Assembly (NCBI GenBank): GCA_937146725.1
Contig: CAKZRU010000006.1
Location: forward strand, 1-58,329
Direction: 5' to 3'
Source: an uncultured Myxococcales bacterium
Lineage (GTDB): Bacteria > Myxococcota_A > Bradymonadia > UBA7976 > VGTA01
Length of the DNA stretch: 58,329 bases
Of the stretch, positions 9,288 through 17,688 are shown piece after piece (position 1 is the stretch's first letter; each line of letters starts with the position of its first letter). Under the pieces are notes generated by a model. The model was not told where the DNA came from and searched no databases. It saw only the letters and a list, made by a program, of their open reading frames with translations. Made by a program: the position numbers and the translations under genes.

Positions 9288-9457
9288 TTTATAGGTAGCA
9301 GGGACTTATAGAGCTCTTTATAGGTTATTTATAATTTATAGGTAGCAGGGACTTATAGAGATTTATAGGTAGCAGGGACTTATAGAGGGACTTATAGAGC
9401 TCTTTATAGGTAGCAGGGACTTATAGAGGTCTTTATAGGTAGCAGAGACTTATAGAG
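9288..9457. repeat. Five copies of a 26-bp direct repeat (iteron-like)
   Basis: Copies lie at 9288-9313, 9335-9360, 9362-9387, 9403-9428 and 9432-9457. The shared core is TATAGGTAGCAGGGACTTAT. The first four copies are identical over 26 bp and the fifth has one G-to-A change. A partial copy (GGACTTATAGAG) lies between copies three and four. Start-to-start spacing is irregular (47, 27, 41 and 29 bp), which rules out a CRISPR array. The last copy directly abuts a parS site. Repeats of this kind can bind an initiator or a regulator. Confidence 0.85.
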
Positions 9458-9472
9458 GTTCCACGTGGAACA
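9457..9472. other. parS site (ParB binding), near consensus
   Basis: GGTTCCACGTGGAACA keeps 15 of 16 positions of the palindromic parS at 5922. It begins at the last base of the fifth 26-bp repeat and lies about 78 bp before the VWA lipoprotein gene. Confidence 0.8.
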
Positions 9473-9549
9473 TATATGAAAACATTGCATATTTGGTAAG
9501 TGCTTGAGAGGATTTACTTATCTTCGATAAAAAAAGGAAGGAGTAAGTT

Positions 9550-10794
9550 ATGTCTCTTAAATATATTGTTATTTTTACAGGACTAGTCAGTGTGTTAGCC
9601 TGTGAAACTCCGTCACTTTCCCAAGTTGAGCCTTTAATGAGAGCTGAGCGGGATGAAGGGCAAGACGTTCCCTTGTTTGATCAGGGAATGAATACAAATG
9701 CAGGAATGGATGAGCAAGCTGCTGGTCAACAAGACATCCCTTTGGCTGGTACCGAGATGATTGCGGGTGCTGATACTCAAGCGGGTGCTGTTGCTGGAAC
9801 TGAAGTGAGTGGTGGCCTGGAAATGGCGGGCAATATGATGGGAGGAATGGATTATATGGTGTGTGGAGAAATTACCGAACAAGCAATACAAGCAGCAAGA
9901 CCGGTTGATATTGTCTGGGTGATTGATTCTTCGCCTAGTATGGGAGATGAGATTGAACAAATACAAGTCAACCTAAATCAGTTTGCTCAACGGATCTCAA
10001 TGGCAGGACTAGATTTAAGAGTGGCGTTGGTGGGATCTGAAGCAACGATTGCCACACCTGATCGTGATTATTTAGGAATCTGCGTGCCTCCACCTTTAAG
10101 TGCGGAAGCTGTATGTCCGGATATAGATAGCGAACAATATAAGCATATCCGGTTAAATGTGCATAGCAGTGATCCTTTGAGTAAGATGGTAGAAGCGGCT
10201 CCACAGCTAATGGGCTTTTTTAGAGGCAGTGCCTTAAAGCATATTGTTTTTGTGACCGATGATAATGCGGGATGGTCAATGGACGCTGATGAGTTTTTGC
10301 AAGCGATCACCGGTAATCCTTTATTAGAAGGCGCTATGATTCATAGCGTAGTTGATTTGGTAGGTTATGAGCCAAATTGTATCTTTGATGATAATTGTTC
10401 ATGTGGTGATGAACGGGGTGATGAATATATTTCATTAAGTGAAGCGACTTTAGGCGGGGTATATTCGGTTTGTGAAGAAGACTGGACACCCTTATTTACG
10501 CGTCTTGAGGAAAGGGTTGTTGAAGGCACGGAATTACCCTGTGCTTATGCATTTCCAGAAGATACGCGCAGTGTGATGTTTAGTCCTGATGAAGTAAATG
10601 TCTATTGGACACCAGAAGGCGAAATGGAACGACTTGTTCCTCGAGTGGACAATGCCGAGGCCTGTATGGATCAGGAAGGTTGGTATTACGCTCAAGATCA
10701 AGATGCCAATTGGATTACCTTATGCCCTAGCTCTTGTGGTGAAACACAAGGTACAGCTCGATTTGAGTTTGGCTGTATGGTTGTGAAACGCTAA
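9550..10794 (+). CDS. VWA-domain lipoprotein
   Basis: A 414-residue lipoprotein: the signal peptide ends in 'VSVLAC' (Cys18 is the lipidation site). Residues 20-105 are an Asp/Gly/Ala-rich linker with repeated 'AG' pairs ('AGADTQAGAVAGTE'). A von Willebrand factor A domain begins near residue 119, with the MIDAS metal site D126-x-S128-x-S130 in 'WVIDSSPSMGDE' and a later 'FVTDDNAGW'. Cys-rich stretches ('NCSCGDE', 'CPSSCGET') suggest disulfides. VWA domains bind protein ligands through the bound metal, and the partner is unknown. The start has a strong ribosome site (AAGGAG). The linker style matches the FG-GAP protein at 23.7-25.8 kb. Confidence 0.8.
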   Translation: MSLKYIVIFTGLVSVLACETPSLSQVEPLMRAERDEGQDVPLFDQGMNTNAGMDEQAAGQQDIPLAGTEMIAGADTQAGAVAGTEVSGGLEMAGNMMGGMDYMVCGEITEQAIQAARPVDIVWVIDSSPSMGDEIEQIQVNLNQFAQRISMAGLDLRVALVGSEATIATPDRDYLGICVPPPLSAEAVCPDIDSEQYKHIRLNVHSSDPLSKMVEAAPQLMGFFRGSALKHIVFVTDDNAGWSMDADEFLQAITGNPLLEGAMIHSVVDLVGYEPNCIFDDNCSCGDERGDEYISLSEATLGGVYSVCEEDWTPLFTRLEERVVEGTELPCAYAFPEDTRSVMFSPDEVNVYWTPEGEMERLVPRVDNAEACMDQEGWYYAQDQDANWITLCPSSCGETQGTARFEFGCMVVKR

Positions 10795-10857
10795 ACTATG
10801 AGTCTAGAAAATAGTTTGAGCTGTATTTAGCTGATGCTTGATTAGATACTTAATTGA

Positions 10858-12126
10858 TTAAAGCTCAGTTAAAGAAAACTCAATGAGTAGATCTTTTGAG
10901 CTTTGTATATTCTGCTCAATGTGTTGTGAATGAGTCTGAATCACCTTTGCCAAGCATGTTTCTCTTTGGCCCCAAAACAGCTGAGGACTGAAACCTATCG
11001 CAGAAAGCTTGCTTACTGCAGCCTTGGAAGAAGCATCTTTAAGAGTAACAAAGTTAAGTCTTAGGTTCGGTATATTAGATCTTCCAAGACTTGTTTTTTT
11101 AGGACTTGTAGGGTGAGCTAAACATTTTTTTAGCGCAAGCTTATAGGGATTAAATAGGGCTCTAATATCAGCTTTAGGCATTCGTTCTTTGGCATAAAGC
11201 AGATAGCTTAAAGAAGTAGGAGGTTTTTGCAGATGATTTAAGTCAATTAAATGTTGTTGTTGAGATAACGAAGTGGCCAGTACGACTCCTTGATCATTGA
11301 CAAAAGACCGACTCATATGACCTTGGTCATCAACGACCTTATATTCAAAGAGCTTAGCCCAATTTAAATGGGAAGCATTGCCTTGTTTATGATTTGAGTG
11401 AGCTAAATTAACTAAGCGTTCATCAATATATTTGATATGATATTTACGATCTTGAACCTTGGGCATGGATAAGTCGAGTAGATATACTATTTTGCTTGCA
11501 AGCGACTCTGAATATCTTAAACCAAGATGGGTGAGTAGATTATCTTTAGTAATGAGCTTTTGCTGACTCATCCCGTTCTTTAATGATTTAGAGTTTGATG
11601 ATTCAAACTGTTCAATCTTTTGCTGTGCATAGTTTTGTAGCTTAATCGGGTCGTTGTTTTGGTAGGGCTTTACATCATCATTTGTAGATAAGTGATGATT
11701 ATGCCAAAGTTTTATTTGGGCTTGTCCGGAAGCTTGCTGATAATATGTCGCTTTAAGTAAGGAGTATGGGGCGGTTAAGGTATAAATGCGTTTTGTATAG
11801 CTGTAATCATCTTTTGCTTGGCTTTCAAAGCTGAGCCCAAAGCTTTCTTCAGTAATACTAACTAATGATCCTTCTTGCTCAATGCTTAGCTTTAAATTGG
11901 CCTTAAGACCTTTTGGTGAGACCCAAGTAAAAACTTGAGGATCTTGATGAGCTTTAAGCCAACGGTCAATGTTTTGCTGTTGAGCTTGGTCTGAGCTGAC
12001 TTTGACTTTGACCGAACTGGTTGCTTCTTGAGCTTTAGTCGTTGAAGGCGTAGCAACTGCAGGTTGAATGTGAGTTATAGAGCTCATAAAGCTTAAAATA
12101 ACTAAATAACTTAAGTGTTTAAACAT
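10858..12126 (-). CDS. Secreted protein of unknown function
   Basis: I do not recognise this family. From the ATG at 12126 the protein has 422 residues and a clear signal peptide (hydrophobic run in the first 20 residues, likely cut near 'AVATPS'). An AAAGGA ribosome site 7 nt before that ATG supports it. A longer reading from 12171 adds 15 residues before the signal peptide and has no ribosome site. The mature protein is rich in Gln, Ser and Lys, has two Cys near the C-terminus ('KKCLAHP', 'RETCLAK') and resembles no enzyme I know. It is convergent with the VWA lipoprotein gene and divergent from the metalloprotease gene, with about 155 bp between starts. Confidence 0.6.
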   Translation of the reverse strand: MFKHLSYLVILSFMSSITHIQPAVATPSTTKAQEATSSVKVKVSSDQAQQQNIDRWLKAHQDPQVFTWVSPKGLKANLKLSIEQEGSLVSITEESFGLSFESQAKDDYSYTKRIYTLTAPYSLLKATYYQQASGQAQIKLWHNHHLSTNDDVKPYQNNDPIKLQNYAQQKIEQFESSNSKSLKNGMSQQKLITKDNLLTHLGLRYSESLASKIVYLLDLSMPKVQDRKYHIKYIDERLVNLAHSNHKQGNASHLNWAKLFEYKVVDDQGHMSRSFVNDQGVVLATSLSQQQHLIDLNHLQKPPTSLSYLLYAKERMPKADIRALFNPYKLALKKCLAHPTSPKKTSLGRSNIPNLRLNFVTLKDASSKAAVSKLSAIGFSPQLFWGQRETCLAKVIQTHSQHIEQNIQSSKDLLIEFSLTEL

Positions 12127-12282
12127 GAGTATGTCCTTTAGTTTTAGGAACTTGCTTTTCATACTCATCATTTAACTGCTCGCTTAGTTTTTTCTTCCCT
12201 TGTCGTTTAAACTTAAGTCAGCTGTAATTAAATACTAAGCTTGTTTGGCGATTAAAAAACCTATCAATCAAGGAGAGAAACT

Positions 12283-15200
12283 TTGAACTCAAGAGTAATC
12301 ATGAGACTTGTAAGGACTAGCATGTGTGCCCTTTTATTGTATGGACTAGGAGCACCTTATACATTTGCTAAACCAGTAAGCGGACCACAGCAAGATCAAG
12401 GCAATTCACCAAGATATATCAGTGCCAAAGGACAGAAGCTGATCAAAGACTTGGCTGCTCTATATTTTGAGCGCTTAGGTCATCCTGCTGTGCGTTGGGA
12501 TGCGATTCCGCCGGTTAAGGCAAGTTCTCAAAAACCACATCAATTATTGGTCGCGTTGGTTCGCTTTCAGGATGTGCCCTTTACACGCTTTGCCAAAGAA
12601 GAACAGCCGGAGCAAAAGCTACAAAGCTATTACCAAGAACTGCTTTTTGATCCAACTTACCAACGAGCCAATACTTTAAGCCATTACTTTGCTCAGCAAA
12701 GTTATCGTCAGTATCATTTGCAAGGCCAAGTACTTGCACCGATTGTTCTTGAGCACGATCGAGCCTATTATGGAAGACCTAAGCGACCAGAGGGTGGCTC
12801 TTGGCGTAATGATACTGATGCTGAGGGCTTAGTTGAGGAAGTTCTAAGCAAGATATATATGGCAAATCCCAATTTAGATTGGGCCAAGTTTGACCAATGG
12901 GATCCTAATGATGTTGATCAAGATGGAGTGTATGAAGAAGCCGATGGCTATCTTGATCACTTGGTCATTGTATATGCGGGTGGAGGTCAATCGTCATGCC
13001 AAGGTCTTTATAAGCTTCAGCAAAAACTAAACCCTAATGTTGGAAGCGAAGTTTTTAAAACGCTTACAGCCCAAGAACTTGAGTGTGCTGATCGAATTTG
13101 GCCACATCGCTTTAAGATTCAGCGCCGTGAGGGTCAAGGGCCGTTTGTTCAAGGACGGCAACTAACCTTAGGTGGAGCGCCTATACACAACGATCTATGG
13201 GCTCGTGATTACAATATGCAATCTGAATACACTGAGATTTCAACATTTATTCATGAGTTTGGTCATTCGATTGGATTACCGGATGTATATGCGCGTCAAA
13301 CCAATAATTCTACCGGACCGTGGGAACTGATGAGTAGTACTCGTTCTCCTTCACCACAAGGTTTATCGGCGTGGTCAAGGATTATGTTGGGTTGGCTAAG
13401 ACCGACAATTATTTTACCACCAGAAGCGGGTGGAATGAAGGAAGTTGAAAGTCCACTGGTCACCATTGATACACCAGCAAGTCAATATGAACAATTATTG
13501 GCACCAATGGTGGCTCAAAGTAAAAAAGAGTTGTATGCGTTTAAGAAAAAGGTTGTGCAACCTCTTCAAGAAGACCAAAGAGTGAAATCTTTACTTGAAC
13601 AAACAAAGAGCTTGGCTTTAGGACTCAAGAAAAAGGCGGAGGATAGTGACATACTCAAAGAGGCACAAAAAACAGCAAAAAAAGCATATGATGAAGTAAA
13701 GCAAACGGTAAAGACTCAATTAAATCAAAACCCTGAACTTAAGAATAATCTTAGAACAGGTCAAAAGCTTGCGAGTGAAGGCTTAGAAAAACTTGAGGAA
13801 GGGCTCATAGAAACCAAGCGTAACTTAGAGCAACTTGCACCAACTCGAGCTTTATTGATTCCTTTACCCCCTCAAATACAGCATATCGACTTGATTGATC
13901 TGCAAAAAACTCATGGTCATTGGGCTCTATACAGTGGGCAAGGGAATGAATTAAATCGGAAGGTGACCTTAAAGTTAGATCTAAAGACTTGGCCACAAGA
14001 TACAGAGATTAGTCTTGATATGGATGCTTGGTGGGAGATTGAAGCGGGTTGGGACTTTGCTTATATGGAAATTAAAAAGGATGAACCTAACGCGCAATGG
14101 CAAAGGTTGGTTGATCCTTTAAAAATGACCGCTAAACATGGACATGATGGTAAAATGAGTTTACCCGGTTTTACCGGACGTTCTGGGGATTTAGATGGTG
14201 ATGGAAAAAATGAAAGTGCTAAGGGCTGTGATCCTCAAGCAAAGATTGCTTATGGAGAAGAAAAAGTTGCTCAGCACCCATGTGAGCAATCCACATGGAG
14301 TCATGCTCGCTTTAACTTAAGTGCTTATGCGGGGCAAAAGGTCTTAGTTCGTTTACGGTATTTTACTGATCCGGCCGCAGTAGAACGAGGAATCCTTATT
14401 GATAATCTTCAGGTGAGTGCTAAGCCAACGAATAGCACCAAAGAGCAGCTTATCTTTAGGGAAGATTTTGAGGAGAAGCTTTCTCCACAGTTAAGCTTGG
14501 ACGGCTTTCTTAAAAGTAGTGGAATACACGAGTTTGAGATTCCACACTTTTATATTGTAGAACATCGCGATCCTTATGCCGGAAGCAGTGATCCAAAAAG
14601 CAAAGAGTTTCGCTATGACAGTGCTTTAGGTCAGGCAAATCCTATTTTTGCTTATAATATTGAAAAAGAGGAAATGCAGGTACTCAGAATCAAGGCGCGT
14701 CCGGGCGCTTTGATTTGGTATGTGAATGGCAAGTATGCGTGGAGTGAAAATGAGCCGACTCAAAATGGGCCAGGAAACGGATTTTTGTTAGCGGTTGATT
14801 CCAATCCCAATGAGTTCTTGTTACCGGGTTTAAAGCGTTTTTATAAGGGGCAGGTGGATCAATTTAATACACACTATGATTTTGGACTACAGAGCATATC
14901 CAAAAAAGGAGAGGATTTAACGCCTCAGAAGAAAGCAGAACAAGAAAAACTAGAGCAGGATAAGGCTGAAGCACAAGAGCTCTTAAAACGAGCGACTTTG
15001 CAAACGATTTGCTTTGTACGCACTTCTTGGAGCTATCCTCGTGATTTACCTAAGGACTTATTTTATACCTGTCCCGGTAGTCAATTACCTCAACTAAGCA
15101 TTGATGGTAAAACGCCTAAGTTTGTATATGAAGTCATCAATCGCCTGTTACCAGGTACAGAAAGAGCTTCTTTAATTAAAGCAGGAGAGTTTTTTGACTT

Positions 15201-15504
15201 TAAGATTCATAAAGGTAAAACGACTTGGCGCTTAAGAGACAGGTCATTAAGAACCTATCATCTCTTTGATGCTCCTTTTTCTTCCAAGGTCTTTAATGAG
15301 GGTATTGAAGTGTACCGTATTAAGAAGCAAGGCTTGGAGCTCATTCAGCAGATTCCACATCCCGCTCGTGCTTCATTTAGTGATCAAGACAAATGGCAAA
15401 ATCCTTATTTACGCTTTGGCGGGGTAAATATCCGTAAATATGGTTTAAGTATTGAGTTTAATGACCAAAAGGCTGGCACCAATGTGAAGGTGAAATGGGA
15501 ATAA
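12283..15504 (+). CDS. Secreted M6-type (immune-inhibitor-A-like) metalloprotease
   Basis: A large exported zinc protease of 1073 residues. A signal peptide (about 1-29, ending TFAK) is followed by the protease domain. The zinc motif is HEFGHSIGLPD (His324, Glu325, His328, third ligand Asp334), the HExxHxxGxxD pattern of the M6 family, with a downstream Met-turn-like 'WELMSSTR'. Residues about 405-525 form a Lys/Glu-rich helical insertion, probably a coiled coil, that breaks up the usual M6 layout. 'GDLDGDGKNES' (about 645) looks like a calcium-binding loop. The start is TTG, chosen because AAGGAGAG lies at the right distance before it; the next ATG is six codons later. Confidence 0.82.
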   Translation: MNSRVIMRLVRTSMCALLLYGLGAPYTFAKPVSGPQQDQGNSPRYISAKGQKLIKDLAALYFERLGHPAVRWDAIPPVKASSQKPHQLLVALVRFQDVPFTRFAKEEQPEQKLQSYYQELLFDPTYQRANTLSHYFAQQSYRQYHLQGQVLAPIVLEHDRAYYGRPKRPEGGSWRNDTDAEGLVEEVLSKIYMANPNLDWAKFDQWDPNDVDQDGVYEEADGYLDHLVIVYAGGGQSSCQGLYKLQQKLNPNVGSEVFKTLTAQELECADRIWPHRFKIQRREGQGPFVQGRQLTLGGAPIHNDLWARDYNMQSEYTEISTFIHEFGHSIGLPDVYARQTNNSTGPWELMSSTRSPSPQGLSAWSRIMLGWLRPTIILPPEAGGMKEVESPLVTIDTPASQYEQLLAPMVAQSKKELYAFKKKVVQPLQEDQRVKSLLEQTKSLALGLKKKAEDSDILKEAQKTAKKAYDEVKQTVKTQLNQNPELKNNLRTGQKLASEGLEKLEEGLIETKRNLEQLAPTRALLIPLPPQIQHIDLIDLQKTHGHWALYSGQGNELNRKVTLKLDLKTWPQDTEISLDMDAWWEIEAGWDFAYMEIKKDEPNAQWQRLVDPLKMTAKHGHDGKMSLPGFTGRSGDLDGDGKNESAKGCDPQAKIAYGEEKVAQHPCEQSTWSHARFNLSAYAGQKVLVRLRYFTDPAAVERGILIDNLQVSAKPTNSTKEQLIFREDFEEKLSPQLSLDGFLKSSGIHEFEIPHFYIVEHRDPYAGSSDPKSKEFRYDSALGQANPIFAYNIEKEEMQVLRIKARPGALIWYVNGKYAWSENEPTQNGPGNGFLLAVDSNPNEFLLPGLKRFYKGQVDQFNTHYDFGLQSISKKGEDLTPQKKAEQEKLEQDKAEAQELLKRATLQTICFVRTSWSYPRDLPKDLFYTCPGSQLPQLSIDGKTPKFVYEVINRLLPGTERASLIKAGEFFDFKIHKGKTTWRLRDRSLRTYHLFDAPFSSKVFNEGIEVYRIKKQGLELIQQIPHPARASFSDQDKWQNPYLRFGGVNIRKYGLSIEFNDQKAGTNVKVKWE

Positions 15505-15697
15505 AGTCACACTTGGTGAAAAAGAACTTGGTGAAAAAGAAGATCATACGGTTTCTGTCTTATGATTCTTGAGCTACATGGTCAGGCAAAGTGATAAAAA
15601 GATCACTAAATGTGATCGTTTGAAATTAAGCTATCGATTTTAAGTTATTGTTATTATTTAACTTTATTTCTTTTGTGAAAAAAAATATAAAAAGTGT

Positions 15698-15726
15698 TTG
15701 ACTACAATTCAAAATGGGTTTAAAGC
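15698..15726 (+). promoter_or_regulatory. Putative sigma-70-type promoter of the 26-residue peptide gene
   Basis: TTGACT (15698-15703) is a near-perfect -35 box. A 17-bp spacer leads to TAAAGC (15721-15726), a poor -10 match, followed by a GC-rich discriminator (GTCCGCCC). This lies about 40 bp before a small ORF that has a strong ribosome site. The weak -10 makes the call tentative. Confidence 0.4.
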
Positions 15727-15766
15727 GTCCGCCCATAATATATCTTTTATCTACAAGGAGTTAGTC

Positions 15767-15847
15767 ATGATCGTAGCAGCAACAATTCTCGCCCTTTTCG
15801 TACTTCCTTACCTCATCGTTGCCAACGAGGGTGCGCAAGTTCGCTAA
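15767..15847 (+). CDS. 26-residue hydrophobic membrane peptide
   Basis: This small gene was found by reading the gap between two larger genes. The product starts MIVAATILALFVLPYLI, a single hydrophobic segment of about 18 residues, and ends in the polar tail ANEGAQVR. It has every mark of a real gene: AAGGAG 7 nt before ATG, a plausible promoter upstream, codons ending mostly in C or T, unlike nearby noncoding DNA, and a strong intrinsic terminator 43 bp after the stop. Likely roles are a small inner-membrane protein that tunes a larger complex, or a toxin-like peptide. Neither can be decided from sequence. No antisense RNA gene is evident. Confidence 0.65.
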   Translation: MIVAATILALFVLPYLIVANEGAQVR

Positions 15848-15889
15848 GCGAGACTCTTAACTCAAGCAATTGAGTCTTAGTCAAAAAGA

Positions 15890-15934
15890 CCCGATGATGA
15901 TAAGTTCCATAGAGCTTGTCGCATCGGGTTTTTT
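15890..15934 (+). terminator. Intrinsic terminator after the small peptide gene
   Basis: CCCGATG (15890-15896) pairs with CATCGGG (15922-15928), and an inner GATAAG/CTTGTC stem extends the hairpin. A run of six T follows directly (15929-15934). This is a classic Rho-independent terminator. A second small hairpin (ACTCAA-GCAA-TTGAGT) lies just before it. Confidence 0.85.
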
Positions 15935-15979
15935 AATTTTAGACCATTGATCCTAGTCAGCGGTTGAGGAAAGAGCACT

Positions 15980-17437
15980 TTGAAGACTTTAAAAAGATAT
16001 AACTTACTTTATTTACATTTATCATTGATTCTTGGTTCACGTTTATCATTCATTCTTGCTCTACCTTTAATTCTGTGTACGTCTATTGGATTATATTCTT
16101 GTACCGAGCATACATCAGAGTCTATGGATGTAGGTATATCTGAAGATCAAGAGACGTTTACAAATGATCAAGATATGCTCGTAAATGATCAAGGTATGCT
16201 CGCAAATGATCAAGGAGTAGCACCTGATCGGATGAGGGATGAGGATTCTATTGATCAAATGCTTATTGAACAATTAGAATCTTACTTAGCCAATTCTACT
16301 CAGCAACGGGGTATATTTGCTGAACTAGAGTTTGCTACTCGGAGCTTGAATCAAGCAACAGCTGATGCGGTGAGTGAGTTGCTTTGGAATGATTACCAAC
16401 AACAAGTTTTAGAACAAGAGTCAAGTTTACATGAGCAGGGTATTATCACCTATCAAGAGTGGACAATGCCTTATGTGTGTTTTGAACATGGTGAAAAACC
16501 TAATGATGGGTGGACTTTATATCTTTCTATGCATGGAGGAGGCGGGGCACCGGCTGAGGTGAATGATGAGCAGTGGGAAAATCAAAAGCATTTGTACGAT
16601 CAAACAGGCAAGATTCAAGAAGGTTTATATTGCGCACCTCGTGCGCCAACAAACACTTGGAATATGTGGCATCAAGAGCATATTGACCACTTATTTAGTC
16701 GCTTGATTACTCGCTTGATTATTTTAGAGCAAGTAAACCCAAATCGAGTGATGCTAATGGGTTATTCCGCCGGTGGGGATGGTGTATATCAGTTGGCACC
16801 TCGCTTGGCTGATCGTTTCGCTGCCGCAGCTATGTCAGCTGGCCATCCTAATGGTGCTGAGCCCTATGGTTTGCGTAATATAGGTTTTACCATTCACATG
16901 GGCGCTGAAGATCAGGCGTATGATCGTGCTCAAGTGGCGAGTGAATGGGCGATAAAGCTTCAAGAACATCAACAGGCTGATCCATATCCAGATGAAGCTT
17001 ACCAACACGAAGTAACGCTTCATACAGGTGTGGGTCATTGGATGAGTTTAAGAGATGCGGTGAGCTTTGACTTTATGAGACCCTTTATCCGCTCGCTTAG
17101 CCCTAGAATGATTCATTGGGCACAAAGCGAAGTGACCCATGAACGTTTTTATTGGCTTAAGGCCAGCAATCCTCTCAGTGGCGATCGGGTGATGGCTATG
17201 CATGAGGGGCAGACTTTTACCATTAAGCCTGAACAAAGAAGTCAATATGCGCTTCTTCTTACCCAAGACTTGGTTGATCTTAATGAAGAAATCATTGTGT
17301 ACGGGCCAAATAATCAAGTCATCTATCAAGGTGAAGTGAACAGAACCGCATTAGCGATTTATCATTCCCTTCAAGAGCGTGGTGATCCGCAAGCGATTTA
17401 TCAAGCTGAAGTCAGCTTACCGTTACTTCTGCCATAG
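15980..17437 (+). CDS. Lipoprotein alpha/beta-hydrolase (esterase-like)
   Basis: A 485-residue exported hydrolase. A long N-terminal signal sequence ends in 'GLYSC', a likely lipidation site. A short repeat region follows in which 'NDQGML' recurs three times in slightly varied form. The hydrolase fold shows 'LYLSMHGGGGAP' (oxyanion-type HGGG), the nucleophile elbow GYSAGG in 'VMLMGYSAGGDGVYQ' and a likely His in 'HTGVGHWM'. It resembles PHB-depolymerase/feruloyl-esterase-like lipases, but the substrate is unknown. The start is TTG with AGGAAAG upstream at good spacing. It is apparently monocistronic, since the next gene is 250 bp away. Confidence 0.75.
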   Translation: MKTLKRYNLLYLHLSLILGSRLSFILALPLILCTSIGLYSCTEHTSESMDVGISEDQETFTNDQDMLVNDQGMLANDQGVAPDRMRDEDSIDQMLIEQLESYLANSTQQRGIFAELEFATRSLNQATADAVSELLWNDYQQQVLEQESSLHEQGIITYQEWTMPYVCFEHGEKPNDGWTLYLSMHGGGGAPAEVNDEQWENQKHLYDQTGKIQEGLYCAPRAPTNTWNMWHQEHIDHLFSRLITRLIILEQVNPNRVMLMGYSAGGDGVYQLAPRLADRFAAAAMSAGHPNGAEPYGLRNIGFTIHMGAEDQAYDRAQVASEWAIKLQEHQQADPYPDEAYQHEVTLHTGVGHWMSLRDAVSFDFMRPFIRSLSPRMIHWAQSEVTHERFYWLKASNPLSGDRVMAMHEGQTFTIKPEQRSQYALLLTQDLVDLNEEIIVYGPNNQVIYQGEVNRTALAIYHSLQERGDPQAIYQAEVSLPLLLP

Positions 17438-17688
17438 GGATATGCTGACTTAGGTCGTTTTTAGTTCGCTAAAAAGCTAGCACTTGATTTGGCAAGTTCA
17501 AATGCTCTCATCACTTATAATGAACTCAGATGCTCAGTGGTCATAATTTGACTTTCGTTCTGTTTTTTGGAATCTATATGGGCCTTGTTTTTGTTTTTTC
17601 AAACATAAGTAAGCTTGAAACCCTTTAATGGGATAAGCACTCATAAGTCATGTGTATCATGAATCAACAGTTATATAAGTAGGGTGTT

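Larger units (their letters stand above)
9007..9549. other. AT-rich 543-bp intergenic region with repeat array and parS
   Basis: No gene is seen between the dehydrogenase and the VWA lipoprotein. The first 280 bp are very AT-rich with short dyads such as TTTAATGTTTATTAAACATTAAA (two halves around 9245-9267). The remainder holds five copies of a 26-bp repeat and one parS site. A ribosome site (AAGGAG) follows for the next gene. I found no recognisable DnaA box (TTATCCACA) by eye. Confidence 0.6.

Noticed and set aside
9007..9290. A conventional DnaA-box origin in the AT-rich gap
   Set aside because: I could not find TTATCCACA-type boxes by eye, so only the parS sites and repeats are reported; a computed skew and motif scan would decide.
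9288..9457. The 26-bp repeats as a CRISPR array
   Set aside because: Spacing between copies is irregular (from 1 to about 21 bp), there are no spacer-like unique sequences of constant length, and no cas genes are near.
9634..10310. Minus-strand open frames under the VWA lipoprotein
   Set aside because: They have no ribosome site or family resemblance, while the plus-strand reading has a lipobox and a MIDAS motif.
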